DNA of 64,000 nucleotides from JABWBD01 sp040768665. Lineage in GTDB: Bacteria > Planctomycetota > Planctomycetia > Pirellulales > Thermoguttaceae. The notes under the pieces are model-generated. The model made no database searches, was not told the origin of the DNA, and was given only the letters and a program-made list of their open reading frames with translations. The stretch lies in contig JAXGMN010000016.1 in the NCBI GenBank assembly GCA_040768665.1, forward strand, positions 62,001 through 126,000. The letters are read 5' to 3'. Position numbers and translations under genes: made by a program. This document shows positions 18,201 to 26,344 of this stretch, in pieces. The number at the start of each line of letters is the position of its first letter. The first letter of the stretch is position 1.

Positions 18201-18838
18201 GCCTCGTCGTGTTCCGTCCACGCGGCGGCCGGCAGCGACGCATCTTTGAGCGCCCGCTTGGCCTGGTCGAGCGCCTTGAGTTTCTGGTTGATCTGGCGGA
18301 CCTGAGCCCGGCGGGTGAACAACTCTTCGGCGCGGTTCTCCAGCCGCTCGCGGATCTTCTGGAGGTCGGCGATCCCGGAGCCGGCGGCAAAGAGGAGCTG
18401 GCCGATTTCGCCGTGGCCGTGGACGATATCCTGCCCTCCACGCACAAGCTGCTCGTGCCCGATGCCGAACATCGTGGCAAACAGGTCCCGGTCGAGGCCG
18501 CCAAGACAGGCGTTCAGCAGCGCGTCCTCCAGTTTGGTTCGGTTGTCGTCGGCCAGCAGCGTGGCCTTGTTGCCCTTGCGGCGGAGGAACGACAGCGGCG
18601 AGCCGGTGCGTCCCCGGATCGTCCCGCCGACGCGGAGATTGGAATAGGGGTGAATGAAGTCGTCGCTTGACCGCTGCGGGATTCCGAAGAGCATCTGCTC
18701 CACCGCCCGCAGCGTGGAACTCTTGCCCGCCTCGTTCGGGCCGTAAATGAGGTGAAGCCCCTCCTGGCCGCCGGAGAGATCGAGCTCAAAGTCGGTGAAC
18801 GGGCCGAACGCACGCAGATCGAGCTTGAGAATCTTCAC
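15239..18838 (-). CDS. YhaN-like AAA ATPase (SbcC/RecN-type)
   Basis: 1199 residues. The N-terminus carries FGPFTDFELDLSGGQEGLHLIYGPNEAGKSS, with Walker A at residues 33-41. A very long coiled-coil middle section (Glu/Arg/Leu-rich heptads, residues ~180-1020) follows. The C-terminal half-site has an ABC signature-like GMSDGTCDQLYLALRLA and Walker B in PFIVDDILISFDD, then a FFTHH switch. This is the SMC/Rad50-like layout of YhaN, the partner of nuclease YhaO. The GTG start overlaps the YhaO-like stop by 4 bp (GTGA), so the two are translationally coupled. The likely role is DNA end processing or repair. Confidence 0.9.
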   Translation of the reverse strand: MKILKLDLRAFGPFTDFELDLSGGQEGLHLIYGPNEAGKSSTLRAVEQMLFGIPQRSSDDFIHPYSNLRVGGTIRGRTGSPLSFLRRKGNKATLLADDNRTKLEDALLNACLGGLDRDLFATMFGIGHEQLVRGGQDIVHGHGEIGQLLFAAGSGIADLQKIRERLENRAEELFTRRAQVRQINQKLKALDQAKRALKDASLPAAAWTEHDEALREAQARREKVVAELQELERQNHRLDRIREAQPLIARRRNLRAERDKLGAVPRLPDGFADQRRDAETGLRIARKEQESADEELARIEQELETLAIPEDLLPVADRIQELPQGLGSYRKAQRDLPGLEARHEQLNADAREILRELRPGLNLALADQLRLTSQQRVQVQNLGNRHEALVRQLEQANAQIDEARARLADAERELADLPEDRDGRSLVATIRRIRSQGELEEQHAAAKAELRRLEDQAEVERKRLALWSGTLDQLETLPVPPPETVDRCEADLSETQQRITGLESRIADDRSKRADLDRQIEELRLAGDVPTEDDLLAARRLRDEGWQLVLEAWQNGEPDANRLAEFLERVSTGSEESVAPPERAARWAPRLNEDLAAVYAPLVQRTDELADRLRRESNRVARRAALQAGRDALDQEIGRQDAQLEQASAAHREELSAWHGCWEPSGIEPLSPREMRAWLRQHEALRTKAQGIRAQRLAVDELSRRIAACRHELDQCLEELREDTSSPAKTLAACIDRCQQLADRIAAVSDRRQTLAKTVAQTKGQVDSANLAAQKAQLQLSQWRDQWAAAIEPLGLPPDSSPSIANEVVARTGELLDRLKEATGFAERIEQIGRDSDAFRAQVGDLARQIAPDLAEQSVEQIVEELVRRSRKANEDRQRRQKLLEEQKRHEQHRQTAHQKIEQLSALLAIMCQEAGCTQPEELPQIERNSETAARLEENLASLDDQLVVLAAGASLDAFTAEAESADADDLPGRIEELSQRIERLQAERDELQRRVGQEENALASIDTGAQASEAGESIQDLLAQIAGDVDEYVRFHLAAVVLRDAVQRYQEKNEAPVLQRATELFRHLTLGSFVRLVADFSEQGEKVLMGDRGDGTNPVPLAGMSDGTCDQLYLALRLASLEHYLETHDPVPFIVDDILISFDDRRSVAALEVLAALARKTQIIFFTHHEHLIGLAEEHLPSGELFVHRLPGQRIKSA

Positions 18839-20097
18839 AGCGCCGCCTCCCGGCCGAGGAGTTCGTGAACGAGGAGCTGCTCGACCTGCTCCAGGACTTC
18901 CGAAATCTTCTCAGGCCGCTCGAAGCCGAGTGAGTCGGCGCCCTCCTTGAGCTCGAGCGGCAGCTTGTCGCGCAGCTCGGCCAACTCGCCGACGAGCGTG
19001 GCGATCTTCTCCGGCGAGTGCCGGATCTCCTCGACGTAACGGATCAGTTCCCCGACCGGGCCGTCGAGCGCGTCCACGCAGGCCAGTTCCGGCGGCAGCG
19101 AAGTGGCAATCGCAATCTTCTCCACCCAAACGCCCGGCCCCACGTCCTGCGCCACTGCGCGGATCTCGCTCGTCCATCGATAGGGCTCCGCGGCCAGCTT
19201 GCGATGGGCCGGGCAGGGACCACCGATCTCGACTCGCACGGCGACCGACCGCCCGTCGGCGGCGTCGGACACTTCGGCCAGCCGGCTGCGGACAAGGTCG
19301 AGAAGATCCTCGCCGGTCTGGATGTCGGCGGCGGTGAGGCGGCACGTAGCCCAGCGAAACACATCGATCGCCTGGGGTTCAAGCTGCACGCGGTGATCGT
19401 CGTCCACCGTAACGAGCACGCATCCTTTCGGCCCGGTTTCGCGGATATTCCTCCCCTGCAGATTTCCTGGAAAGACCACGGGCGGATCCTGGCAGACGGT
19501 CTCGGCCTTGTGGATGTGGCCCAGGGCCCAGTAGTCGTAGTGGCGGGCGCGGAGGTCGTCCAGCGTACACGGGGCATACGACTCGTGACCCTCGCGGCCG
19601 GTTGCGCTGGTGTGCAACAGCCCGATGTTGAACAGCCCGCTGTCGCCCGAGGGATAGCCGCAGGCCAGGTTGTCGAGCACGGCGCCCTTGGCGAAGCTCT
19701 GCCCGTGGATGGCCACGTCATACCGCTCGATGCGAACCGTCTCCGGTTTGCGGTGCGAAAGCACCCTGACATTGTCCGGCAGAGGCAGCTTGCGGGTCAT
19801 TTTGTTGGCTGCGTCGTGGTTGCCGGCGACAAGAAACACCGGGATGCCGGCCTGCCGGAGGCGGCTCATCTGGGACACGAAGAACAGCCCCGTGCGAAAT
19901 TCCTTCCAGTCGCCGTCGTAGAGATCGCCGGCGAAGAGCACGAACGCGACCGACTGGTCGATGGCCAGTTCGACCAGGTTTTCCAGCGCCCGGCGCGTTG
20001 CCTGGCGGATCTCGTCGATCGGAGCTCCCTCGTAGCGTTCCAGGCCGCGCAGCGGGCTGTCGAGATGGATGTCGGCAGCGTGAATGAACTTGAACAT
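18835..20097 (-). CDS. YhaO-like metallophosphoesterase (SbcD/Mre11-type nuclease)
   Basis: 420 residues. The ATG at 20097 has GGAGGGG upstream; a TTG one codon earlier is in frame. Mre11-type metal-binding motifs appear in order: HAADIHLDSPL, LFAGDLYDG, LVAGNHD, LLHTS and WALGHIHK. The C-terminal ~150 residues form a capping region that should contact the ATPase. It is the first gene of the YhaO-YhaN pair. By family analogy it acts as an ATP-controlled exo/endonuclease on DNA ends. Confidence 0.9.
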   Translation of the reverse strand: MFKFIHAADIHLDSPLRGLERYEGAPIDEIRQATRRALENLVELAIDQSVAFVLFAGDLYDGDWKEFRTGLFFVSQMSRLRQAGIPVFLVAGNHDAANKMTRKLPLPDNVRVLSHRKPETVRIERYDVAIHGQSFAKGAVLDNLACGYPSGDSGLFNIGLLHTSATGREGHESYAPCTLDDLRARHYDYWALGHIHKAETVCQDPPVVFPGNLQGRNIRETGPKGCVLVTVDDDHRVQLEPQAIDVFRWATCRLTAADIQTGEDLLDLVRSRLAEVSDAADGRSVAVRVEIGGPCPAHRKLAAEPYRWTSEIRAVAQDVGPGVWVEKIAIATSLPPELACVDALDGPVGELIRYVEEIRHSPEKIATLVGELAELRDKLPLELKEGADSLGFERPEKISEVLEQVEQLLVHELLGREAAL

Positions 20098-20420
20098 CAA
20101 GCCCCTCCGTGGAACCTCCGGACGGAAACGGCCTCAAGGCCGGCGACTAGAACCAATATAGTGAACTGCCGGACAGCGATCCAGCACCCGGGGCCGGGAG
20201 GTGAGAACACGGGCATGGCATCGGCTTAGGATTGATCGAGAAATAAGTGCCAGGAACCATTTGCCGGAAACCGGCCCTTCGGGTGCTTCGCACAAATGGT
20301 TCCTGACACTTTTTTCTCGAACGTTGCTTACTGGGGGCCCGCTCTTGTTCCTCATCGTCATCCGTGCCCCGGCCTTGCCATCCGTGCTCCTTTTTCTTCC
20401 AAGTTGGCCCACAATTCCGC
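20098..20420. other. Intergenic region containing a palindromic repeat
   Basis: The only structure is the imperfect palindrome at 20236-20320 between the two minus-strand genes. Nothing else is recognised. Confidence 0.55.
20236..20320. repeat. Palindromic repeat, GTGCCAGGAACC family
   Basis: Arms AAGTGCCAGGAACCATTTG (20245-20263) and CAAATGGTTCCTGACACTT (20293-20311) pair except for one C/A mismatch. TCGAGAAA (20236) and TTTCTCGA (20313) extend the stem outward. The loop contains a small CCGG-AAA-CCGG hairpin. It looks like a REP-type element; it may also terminate transcription. Confidence 0.7.
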
Positions 20421-20900
20421 TCATCTCGAGGCGGACGAAGCGGCCCCCCACTGCCGTAGGGCCTCGAACGCAACAATCCCCGCGCTCACCGAGACATTCA
20501 GGCTGCGTGTCTCAGGTCGAATCGGAATCCGAAGCGTCCGGTCGCGATTCGCGTCCAAGAGCGAGCGAGGCAATCCGGCGGACTCGCTTCCGAACACCAG
20601 CACGTCGCCCCGCTGGAACTGGACTTTGAAATAAGGACTCTCGGCCGTCTTCGTGAATAGCCACGGCCGGCGGTCCGGCACACGCAAACGCAGCGACTCC
20701 CAGTCGTCCACGACCTCCCAGACGAGGTGTGGCCAATAGTCCAGCCCGGCCCGGCGCATGTACCGGTTGTCGATGCGAAATCCGAGCGGCCGGACGAGCC
20801 AGAGTTTCGCCCCCACGGCGACGCACGTTCTTCCCACCGCGCCCGCGTTATAGGGGATCTCAGGCTCGTAAAGCACGATATGCAAAACGGGGTCGTACAT
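20421..20900 (-). CDS. trmL: tRNA (cytidine(34)-2'-O)-methyltransferase
   Basis: 159 residues from the ATG at 20900; an in-frame ATG four codons upstream also exists. It is a SPOUT methyltransferase: LHIVLYEPEIPYNAGAVGRTCVAVGA at the N-terminus, VLVFGSESAGLPRSLL, and the knot SLNVSVSAGIVAFEALRQWG. Conserved residues match TrmL (YibK), which 2'-O-methylates the wobble base of tRNA-Leu with S-adenosylmethionine. Its upstream region is shared with the divergent GH88 gene. Confidence 0.93.
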   Translation of the reverse strand: MYDPVLHIVLYEPEIPYNAGAVGRTCVAVGAKLWLVRPLGFRIDNRYMRRAGLDYWPHLVWEVVDDWESLRLRVPDRRPWLFTKTAESPYFKVQFQRGDVLVFGSESAGLPRSLLDANRDRTLRIPIRPETRSLNVSVSAGIVAFEALRQWGAASSASR

Positions 20901-21069
20901 CTGAATGTCCACCCTTCAACGCCACAACACCGCGATCTCCATCATCGGACTCCTCCCCGGTTTATTCAATCCCGCCGACCGTACCGCTTTACGCTCCCCT
21001 GTTTCGCCGCTACGATGGGGCGGGGCATCAGTAGCCGACCCGCCAGACTGCCGAAAAGAGGATCCGCCG

Positions 21070-22191
21070 ATGGACGAACAACGCATCGCCGACTACACCG
21101 CTGCTTTGGAATTCGCCGAGCAACAGGTCGCTGCCACAGCCGATCGTCATCCCGACTACTTTCCCATCTACACGACCGGCGGAAAGTGGTTTCACCAGGG
21201 CGAGCTATGGACCGATTGGACCGGGGGATTCTTCGCCGGAATGATGTGGAGGTTCCATCAGCGGACCGGCGATCCCGCCTGGCGCCAACGGGCCGAGCAC
21301 TACTCGAAGCTTCTGGAGCACCGGCAGGTGGACCGCAATGTCCATGACCTGGGCTTCATCTTCCTGAACACCTACCTGCCGTGGTACGAGCTGACCGGCG
21401 ACGAGGAACTGCACCAGGTGCTGATCACTGCCGGCCGCACGCTCGCCAAGCGGTTCATGGACCGCGGACAGTACCTCTGTTCGTTTGTCGGGCCTGATTC
21501 GCTCTTCATCGACATCATGATGAACGTTCCGATCATCTTCTACGCGGCCAACGAGAGCGGCGACGACGACCTGCGGCGAATCGCCGTCGCCCACTGCCGA
21601 ACGACCCGCGACCGGCTGGTCCGCCCCGACGGCTCGACCGCGCACGAGGGACTGTTCGACCTGCAGACAGGAGAGTTTCTGCGGCAGAGCACCCATCAGG
21701 GCCTCCGCGACGACAGTGCCTGGGCCCGCGGACTGGCCTGGTCGCTCTACGGCTACAGCAAGTGCTTTGGGCTGACCGGCATGGACGAGTTTCTCGAGGT
21801 CTCCGAGCGAAATGCCGGCTACTGGTTGAGCCACCTGCCCGAGGACAGAATCCCGTATTGGGACTTCGACGCCGACTTGTCCGAGCCGCTCCCCTGGGGA
21901 CCGCAGAAGGACAGCTCCGCGGCCGCTATCGCCGCCAGCGGCCTGCTCGACCTGGCCAAACAAACGAAATCGCCCGAAAAGGCCGTTGCCTACCACAACA
22001 CGGCCCTGGTCATGCTCGACACCCTCTGCACGCCGCAGTACTTGGCTGTCCGGGACTCGGGATGGGAAGGCGTTCTCAAGCACGGTGTTTATCACACGAA
22101 GAAGAACCTCGGCGTCGATGAATCGGTCATGTGGGGGGAGTTTTTCTTTGTGGAGGCTCTGACGAAAGCCGTCATGGCGGCGCGTGCTTGA
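21070..22191 (+). CDS. Glycoside hydrolase family 88 protein
   Basis: 373 residues from the ATG at 21070, which has AGAGGA upstream; the longer frame has no supporting signal. It is an (alpha/alpha)6-barrel: WTDWTGGFFAGMMWRFHQRTGD, HDLGFIF, FIDIMMNVP with a likely catalytic Asp, and DDSAWARGLAWSLYGY. These match unsaturated glucuronyl hydrolases, which hydrate and cleave unsaturated uronic acids released by polysaccharide lyases. No signal peptide is evident, so it is probably cytoplasmic. Confidence 0.92.
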   Translation: MDEQRIADYTAALEFAEQQVAATADRHPDYFPIYTTGGKWFHQGELWTDWTGGFFAGMMWRFHQRTGDPAWRQRAEHYSKLLEHRQVDRNVHDLGFIFLNTYLPWYELTGDEELHQVLITAGRTLAKRFMDRGQYLCSFVGPDSLFIDIMMNVPIIFYAANESGDDDLRRIAVAHCRTTRDRLVRPDGSTAHEGLFDLQTGEFLRQSTHQGLRDDSAWARGLAWSLYGYSKCFGLTGMDEFLEVSERNAGYWLSHLPEDRIPYWDFDADLSEPLPWGPQKDSSAAAIAASGLLDLAKQTKSPEKAVAYHNTALVMLDTLCTPQYLAVRDSGWEGVLKHGVYHTKKNLGVDESVMWGEFFFVEALTKAVMAARA

Positions 22192-22269
22192 AGGGGCTGA
22201 ACGGCAACGGCGAACGTTCCGGCAGGGCAGTGTCCGCGTGCCACGCGGGAAATGCCTTTCCTGGCGAGT

Positions 22270-22304
22270 TTGACAGAATTCTAAATTATTCTACAATTAT
22301 GTAG
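22270..22304 (+). promoter_or_regulatory. Promoter and operator of a toxin-antitoxin module
   Basis: TTGACA (22270-22275), 16 bp, TACAAT (22292-22297). The palindrome CTACA-ATTA-TGTAG (22291-22304) overlaps the -10 box and ends two bases before the antitoxin ATG at 22307. That is where an autoregulating RHH antitoxin would bind. The transcript would have almost no leader. Confidence 0.7.
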
Positions 22305-22306
22305 AT

Positions 22307-22588
22307 ATGGCAACCCCCAGCGATCCAGTTCAGATTTCCGCTTTCATCACCGCCGAAACGAAGTCTCGGTTGGAGGCCTACGTTCGCGAGCACGGTGTGA
22401 AGAAATCGTTTTTGATCGAGCGGGCATTGCAGCACCATCTTGCCGCCTTGGAAGAAATCCCCGCCGACGTGGTAATCCCCCCGGCACTGGTGATAACTAA
22501 AGCGTCGGGAGCTAAACTCGCCGAGTGGCTCAAGGATCCGCCGCAGCCCACCGCCGCCATGAAGGCGTTGTTCGATGGCGCCGATTGA
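22307..22588 (+). CDS. Antitoxin of GNAT-type toxin-antitoxin module (RHH-like)
   Basis: 93 residues. The N-terminal VQISAFITAETKSRLEAYVREHGVKKSFLIERALQHHL has the strand-helix-helix pattern of ribbon-helix-helix DNA-binding antitoxins. The C-terminal part (PPALVITKASGAKLAEWLKDPPQPTAAMKALFDG) would be the toxin-neutralising tail. It overlaps the acetyltransferase gene by 14 bp. No Shine-Dalgarno site precedes the ATG; the promoter lies almost directly upstream. Confidence 0.85.
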   Translation: MATPSDPVQISAFITAETKSRLEAYVREHGVKKSFLIERALQHHLAALEEIPADVVIPPALVITKASGAKLAEWLKDPPQPTAAMKALFDGAD

Positions 22589-23099
22589 AATTCGTCCGCT
22601 GGAGCCCGGAGATGATCGAAGCGGGTTCGTCTCCGGTGACCCCGATCTGGACCGGTTCTTCCGCAAATACGCTGGGCAGAATCAGTTCCGGCACCATGTG
22701 GGCACGACGTACGTAGGCGTGGCAGGCGGGGCGATTGCGGGATTCGCGACGGTTTCGGCCGCATCGATTCACGTCGACGAGATGCCGGCGAAGACCCGCA
22801 GAAGCCTCCCGCGATATCCGCTGCCCGTGCTTCGTCTCGCCCGGCTTGCGGTCGATCAGCGAGTGCGAGGGCAAGGGGTTGGACGGCAACTCCTGCGCGC
22901 CGTGTTGCTGCTGGCGCGCGAAATGGCCGACCGGGTCGGGTGTGTCGGCGTGCTGGTCGATGCGAAGCCCGTAGCGGTAGATTTCTACCGTCAATACGGA
23001 TTCGAAGAGTTGGAAGTGGTTGAGGGGGCGCTTGGCGATCGCCCACAGCCGGTTGCCATGTTTCTGCCGTTGGCCTCCATTCCGAGGTCTGAACGATAG
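22575..23099 (+). CDS. GNAT-family acetyltransferase toxin
   Basis: 174 residues. The acetyl-CoA-binding motif A is RLAVDQRVRGQGVGRQLL (around residues 95-112), followed by the GCVGVLVDAKP...DFYRQYGFEEL strand-helix typical of GNAT enzymes. The N-terminus (IRPLEPGDDRSGFVSGDPDLDRFFRKYAGQNQ) closely fits the TacT/AtaT-like toxins, which acetylate aminoacyl-tRNA and stop translation. The overlapping upstream RHH-like gene supports a type II toxin-antitoxin role. Confidence 0.88.
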   Translation: MAPIEIRPLEPGDDRSGFVSGDPDLDRFFRKYAGQNQFRHHVGTTYVGVAGGAIAGFATVSAASIHVDEMPAKTRRSLPRYPLPVLRLARLAVDQRVRGQGVGRQLLRAVLLLAREMADRVGCVGVLVDAKPVAVDFYRQYGFEELEVVEGALGDRPQPVAMFLPLASIPRSER

Positions 23100-23122
23100 C
23101 TGGCGGCCGTGCCGCGCACGCC

Positions 23123-24337
23123 TCACTCTCTTACAGCCTCGACGGCCAGTTCCTGGAACTTCTCTCGGATCGGCGACCGGTCGCCGTTGCCGAACCCCGT
23201 GCGCTGGATCATCAGGACGAACACCATCCGACGATTTGGATCGATCCAGCCCTGCGTCCCGAACGCCCCGCCGTGGCCGAACGTGCCCGGCGAAAGCATC
23301 CGGGTGACGTCCTCGGGCTTATGGACCACGCCCCACCCTAGCCCCCAGCCGCACGAAGGCGTGAAGCCGGCGGTCAGGTCGCCCGTATGGATCGTGCTCA
23401 TCTCGCGGATCGCGGCTTCCGAGAGGATCCGCTTGCCGTCGAGTTCGCCGCCGTTGAGAATCATCTGGTAAAAGTGAACCATGTCCGGCGCCGTGGAAAA
23501 CAGACCGCCCGAAGGGTTCGGCGTCCGGCCGGGCGACAGATCGCTGATCCAGTGCGTCGTCGCTTCGAGAGTGCCTTCGGAGGCGCCGGGCTTGTAGAGC
23601 GTGGCAAGCCGTTTCTGTTGATCCGCCGTGGGGAAGAACGTTGTGTCGACCATCTCGAGCGGCCCGAAAATGCGGTCCTGCAAGAACCGGTCGAACGGCT
23701 TTCCGGAGACCACCTCGATCACGCGGCCGCAGACCGACAGCCCGGGGCTGTACTGCCATTTGGTTCCTGGATGGAACTGAAGCGGGCGCCCGGCCAGCTT
23801 CTTGACCGTCTCGGCCAGCGAGCCAACGTTCTCCTGGCTGCCGCCCAGACCCGACGTATGCGTCATCAGATCGCGCAGCGTGATCGGCCGATTGGGTGGG
23901 CCGCTTTCCAGGGCTGCATCGGCGAACTCGGGCAGATACTGGGCCACCGGATCGTCGACTTTGAGTTTGCCGTCGTCGGCGAGGATCATCACGGCCGTGG
24001 CGGTGATCGGCTTGGTCATCGACGCGATGGCGAACATCGTGTCGGGCCGCATGGGCCGTTTCGTCGCGATATCTGCACAGCCCACCGCTTCCAGATGGAC
24101 GACGTGTCCCCGGCGAGCCAGAAGCGTTACGACGCCCGCCACTTCGCCCTTTTCGACGAACTGCTGCATCACCGGTGCGATCTTTTCCAGTGGACCGGCT
24201 TCCATGCCGACTTCGGAGGGCTTTGCTTTCGGCAGGCCGGACGCGGGAGGGCCGGCGATTGCGGGAATAGCGGTCGGCAAAAAGAGGAACAGCGCAAGCA
24301 GGGACGCGAGGAAACGGACGTCGGTGCGGGTTCGCAT
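23123..24337 (-). CDS. Serine hydrolase of the beta-lactamase (class C/esterase) family
   Basis: 404 residues with a signal peptide (FLASLLALFLFLPTAIPAIAG), so exported. The catalytic SxxK is SMTK at residues 106-109. The YxN position reads YSP (Tyr196) in KWQYSPGLSVCG, and a third motif HGG is found in GTFGHGGAFGT. The variant second motif fits esterase/peptidase relatives better than true beta-lactamases. Its 3' end faces the GNAT toxin gene. Confidence 0.9.
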   Translation of the reverse strand: MRTRTDVRFLASLLALFLFLPTAIPAIAGPPASGLPKAKPSEVGMEAGPLEKIAPVMQQFVEKGEVAGVVTLLARRGHVVHLEAVGCADIATKRPMRPDTMFAIASMTKPITATAVMILADDGKLKVDDPVAQYLPEFADAALESGPPNRPITLRDLMTHTSGLGGSQENVGSLAETVKKLAGRPLQFHPGTKWQYSPGLSVCGRVIEVVSGKPFDRFLQDRIFGPLEMVDTTFFPTADQQKRLATLYKPGASEGTLEATTHWISDLSPGRTPNPSGGLFSTAPDMVHFYQMILNGGELDGKRILSEAAIREMSTIHTGDLTAGFTPSCGWGLGWGVVHKPEDVTRMLSPGTFGHGGAFGTQGWIDPNRRMVFVLMIQRTGFGNGDRSPIREKFQELAVEAVRE

Positions 24338-24732
24338 GGGAGGAGCTCCTGTTGGTTAACGGCAACAGCGTCACGCATTCGCCATTCTGGCCGGGCGCGC
24401 GGGCGGATGCAACCTAGCCGCCCGGGCGTCCGTGGCACGGCCGTGCAATGCAGCATTGTGGTCTCCACATTCGAACCGCGCACCCACTCATGCAAGAGTC
24501 GTTTAGCCGCCGTGCCCAACGGGCCGCGTGTGTTGCGAAGGGTGGCGGGCTCGCGGACCACCCCGCGCGGCCGGTTGCCCCGGGCGAAAACCCGACGACT
24601 TCGTACGACCTTAGGACCTTTACAGGGGCGGAACCGCTCACCCTATCCCCGCGACGCTTGACCGCGCATCGAAGGCGCGCGATGATTTTGTGTTCAGTAA
24701 GAAATCCCATACCGCAATCAGCCAATCAACCC
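24338..24732. other. Intergenic region, nothing recognised
   Basis: An open frame runs through from 24448 into the next gene but shows no conserved sequence. No repeat or promoter could be assigned. Confidence 0.5.
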
Positions 24733-25695
24733 ATGCGAGATATCCGCATCGCCGCCGCTCAATTCGAAGCGCGAGACCGCGACAAGGCCCACAACTTCGC
24801 CCGCATCGAAGCACTGGGCCGACGCGCAGTGGAACAGGGAGCCGAGGTCGTCAGCTTTCACGAGTGCTGCATTCCCGGCTACACGTTCCTGCAGGAGTTG
24901 TCCCGCGAGGAACTCGACGAACTTGCCGAGCCGGTGCCCGACGGCCCGAGCACCGAGCGGCTCATTCAGCTTTCGCGTGATTTGAACGTGCCGCTATTGG
25001 CCGGGCTGCTGGAATCCGCGGCCGGCAAACTCTACAACACGTACGTGGCCGTGTCTCCCCAAGGCTTTGTGGCAAAGCACCGCAAGATCCATGCGTTTAT
25101 CAGCAAGCATTTGACGTGCGGCGATCGGTTTACGGTCTTCGATCTCTGCGGCATCCGCTGCGGGATTCTGACCTGTTACGACAACAACCTAGTCGAAAAC
25201 CCCCGGATCACTACGATGATGGGCGCCGAGGTGATCTTCGCTCCCCACGTGACGTGTGGGCTGGAAAGTCCGATGCCCGGCCGGGGAAAGATCGACAAGC
25301 GGCTCTGGGACAACCGCCGTCGCGACCCCGTCTCGCTGCGGCTGGAGTTCCAGGGCCCCAAGGGACGCGGCTGGTTGATGCGGTGGCTGCCCGCGCGGGC
25401 GTACGAAAACGGCGTCTACTATGTCTTCACCAACGCCGTCGGCGTGGATCACGACACGATCAAGACCGGAGGCGCCATGATTCTCGACCCGTTCGGCGAG
25501 GTACTGGCCGAGTCGACCGCCCTGGGCGACGACGTAGTTGTCGCGCTGTGCACGCCGGAAAAGATCGACCAGTCCGGCGGGCGACGCTATCTCCGGGCGC
25601 GGCGGCCGGAACTCTACGGGAAGCTCGTCGAACCGCTCCCCGAAGGCCAGGCGCCGGAAATCAACCCCGGATGGCGAATCCACGCCGGTCGGTAG
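24733..25695 (+). CDS. Carbon-nitrogen hydrolase (nitrilase superfamily)
   Basis: 320 residues from the ATG at 24733, where the conserved MRDIRIAAAQFE begins; the 95-residue upstream extension is rejected. The Glu-Lys-Cys triad is visible: E44 in FHECCIPGYTF, K118 in KHRKIHAF, C148 in LTCYDNN. The family hydrolyses nitriles, amides or carbamoyl groups; an N-carbamoyl amidase or omega-amidase is plausible. The substrate is not determined and no partner gene is nearby. Confidence 0.9.
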   Translation: MRDIRIAAAQFEARDRDKAHNFARIEALGRRAVEQGAEVVSFHECCIPGYTFLQELSREELDELAEPVPDGPSTERLIQLSRDLNVPLLAGLLESAAGKLYNTYVAVSPQGFVAKHRKIHAFISKHLTCGDRFTVFDLCGIRCGILTCYDNNLVENPRITTMMGAEVIFAPHVTCGLESPMPGRGKIDKRLWDNRRRDPVSLRLEFQGPKGRGWLMRWLPARAYENGVYYVFTNAVGVDHDTIKTGGAMILDPFGEVLAESTALGDDVVVALCTPEKIDQSGGRRYLRARRPELYGKLVEPLPEGQAPEINPGWRIHAGR

Positions 25696-26010
25696 TCCGC
25701 GGCGCCGAGGCATCGGATGTTGTCAAACCGCATCGCCGATGTTGCCACGGGGATACGCCATTCTGCCCTGCCGCACTCCTTCGGACGCTTCTGGAGAACG
25801 TAACTGGCTATGTGGCAGCTATTTGCTGCCGCCTCCCCACCCGTTGGCACACGGAATGCTAACGAGGTTTGACGAAAGATGACGTTGAAGCAGGAATGGT
25901 ATCCGAGCGTTTCGGCCGGGGCTTCTCGAGCAGACGCCTGCTGCTGGGTGCCTGTCCACTGTTCAACGGGCGCGTTCACAGGGGCCTGTAGTCAACAAGG
26001 AGCGTCAGTC
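25696..26010. other. Intergenic region, nothing recognised
   Basis: No conserved gene or repeat was seen. The AAGGAG before 26011 is the ribosome binding site of the following small gene. Confidence 0.5.
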
Positions 26011-26265
26011 ATGGAGCAGTTGTACCCGATGAGAACCCGCGGCGTGAAGATCATGGATCCGGTGCTCGAGAACAGTCAGATCGATTGGATGTTTGTCCGC
26101 GTCGAGGAATGCCCCGACGAACAGGCCGAAAAGGAAATCGTCGCAGCGCACTTCCGGCTTCCCCATCAGCCATCGGGCAACATGCGGGCCTTCGTCGAAC
26201 CGGTCGTCGTCCGCCGAAGCCGCCGGCGCATCCTCTTCCGCCAGGCATCGGGCGAGACGTTTTAA
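26011..26265 (+). CDS. Small hypothetical protein
   Basis: 84 residues. The ATG at 26011 has AAGGAG nine bases upstream, which decides it over a longer frame from 25879. The sequence is charged, with a basic C-terminus (VVVRRSRRRILFRQASGETF) and a central EECPDEQAEKEIV helix. No family is recognised. The stop lies just before two palindromes that could terminate its transcript. Confidence 0.5.
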   Translation: MEQLYPMRTRGVKIMDPVLENSQIDWMFVRVEECPDEQAEKEIVAAHFRLPHQPSGNMRAFVEPVVVRRSRRRILFRQASGETF

Positions 26266-26282
26266 GCGCCTTGTACTTTGAG

Positions 26283-26331
26283 CGGTGTGCCAAGGCTTGT
26301 GATTGCCACAATCTCAAACTGTGGCACACCG
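26283..26331. repeat. Stem-loop with perfect 10-bp arms
   Basis: CGGTGTGCCA (26283-26292) and TGGCACACCG (26322-26331) are perfect complements with a 29-nt loop. It follows the small gene ending at 26265 and may act as a terminator, although no T-run follows. Confidence 0.7.
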
Positions 26332-26344
26332 TCTCCCGTCGGTT

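Noticed and set aside
17420..18670. 416-residue open frame on the plus strand
   Set aside because: Antisense to the YhaN-like gene and without known motifs.
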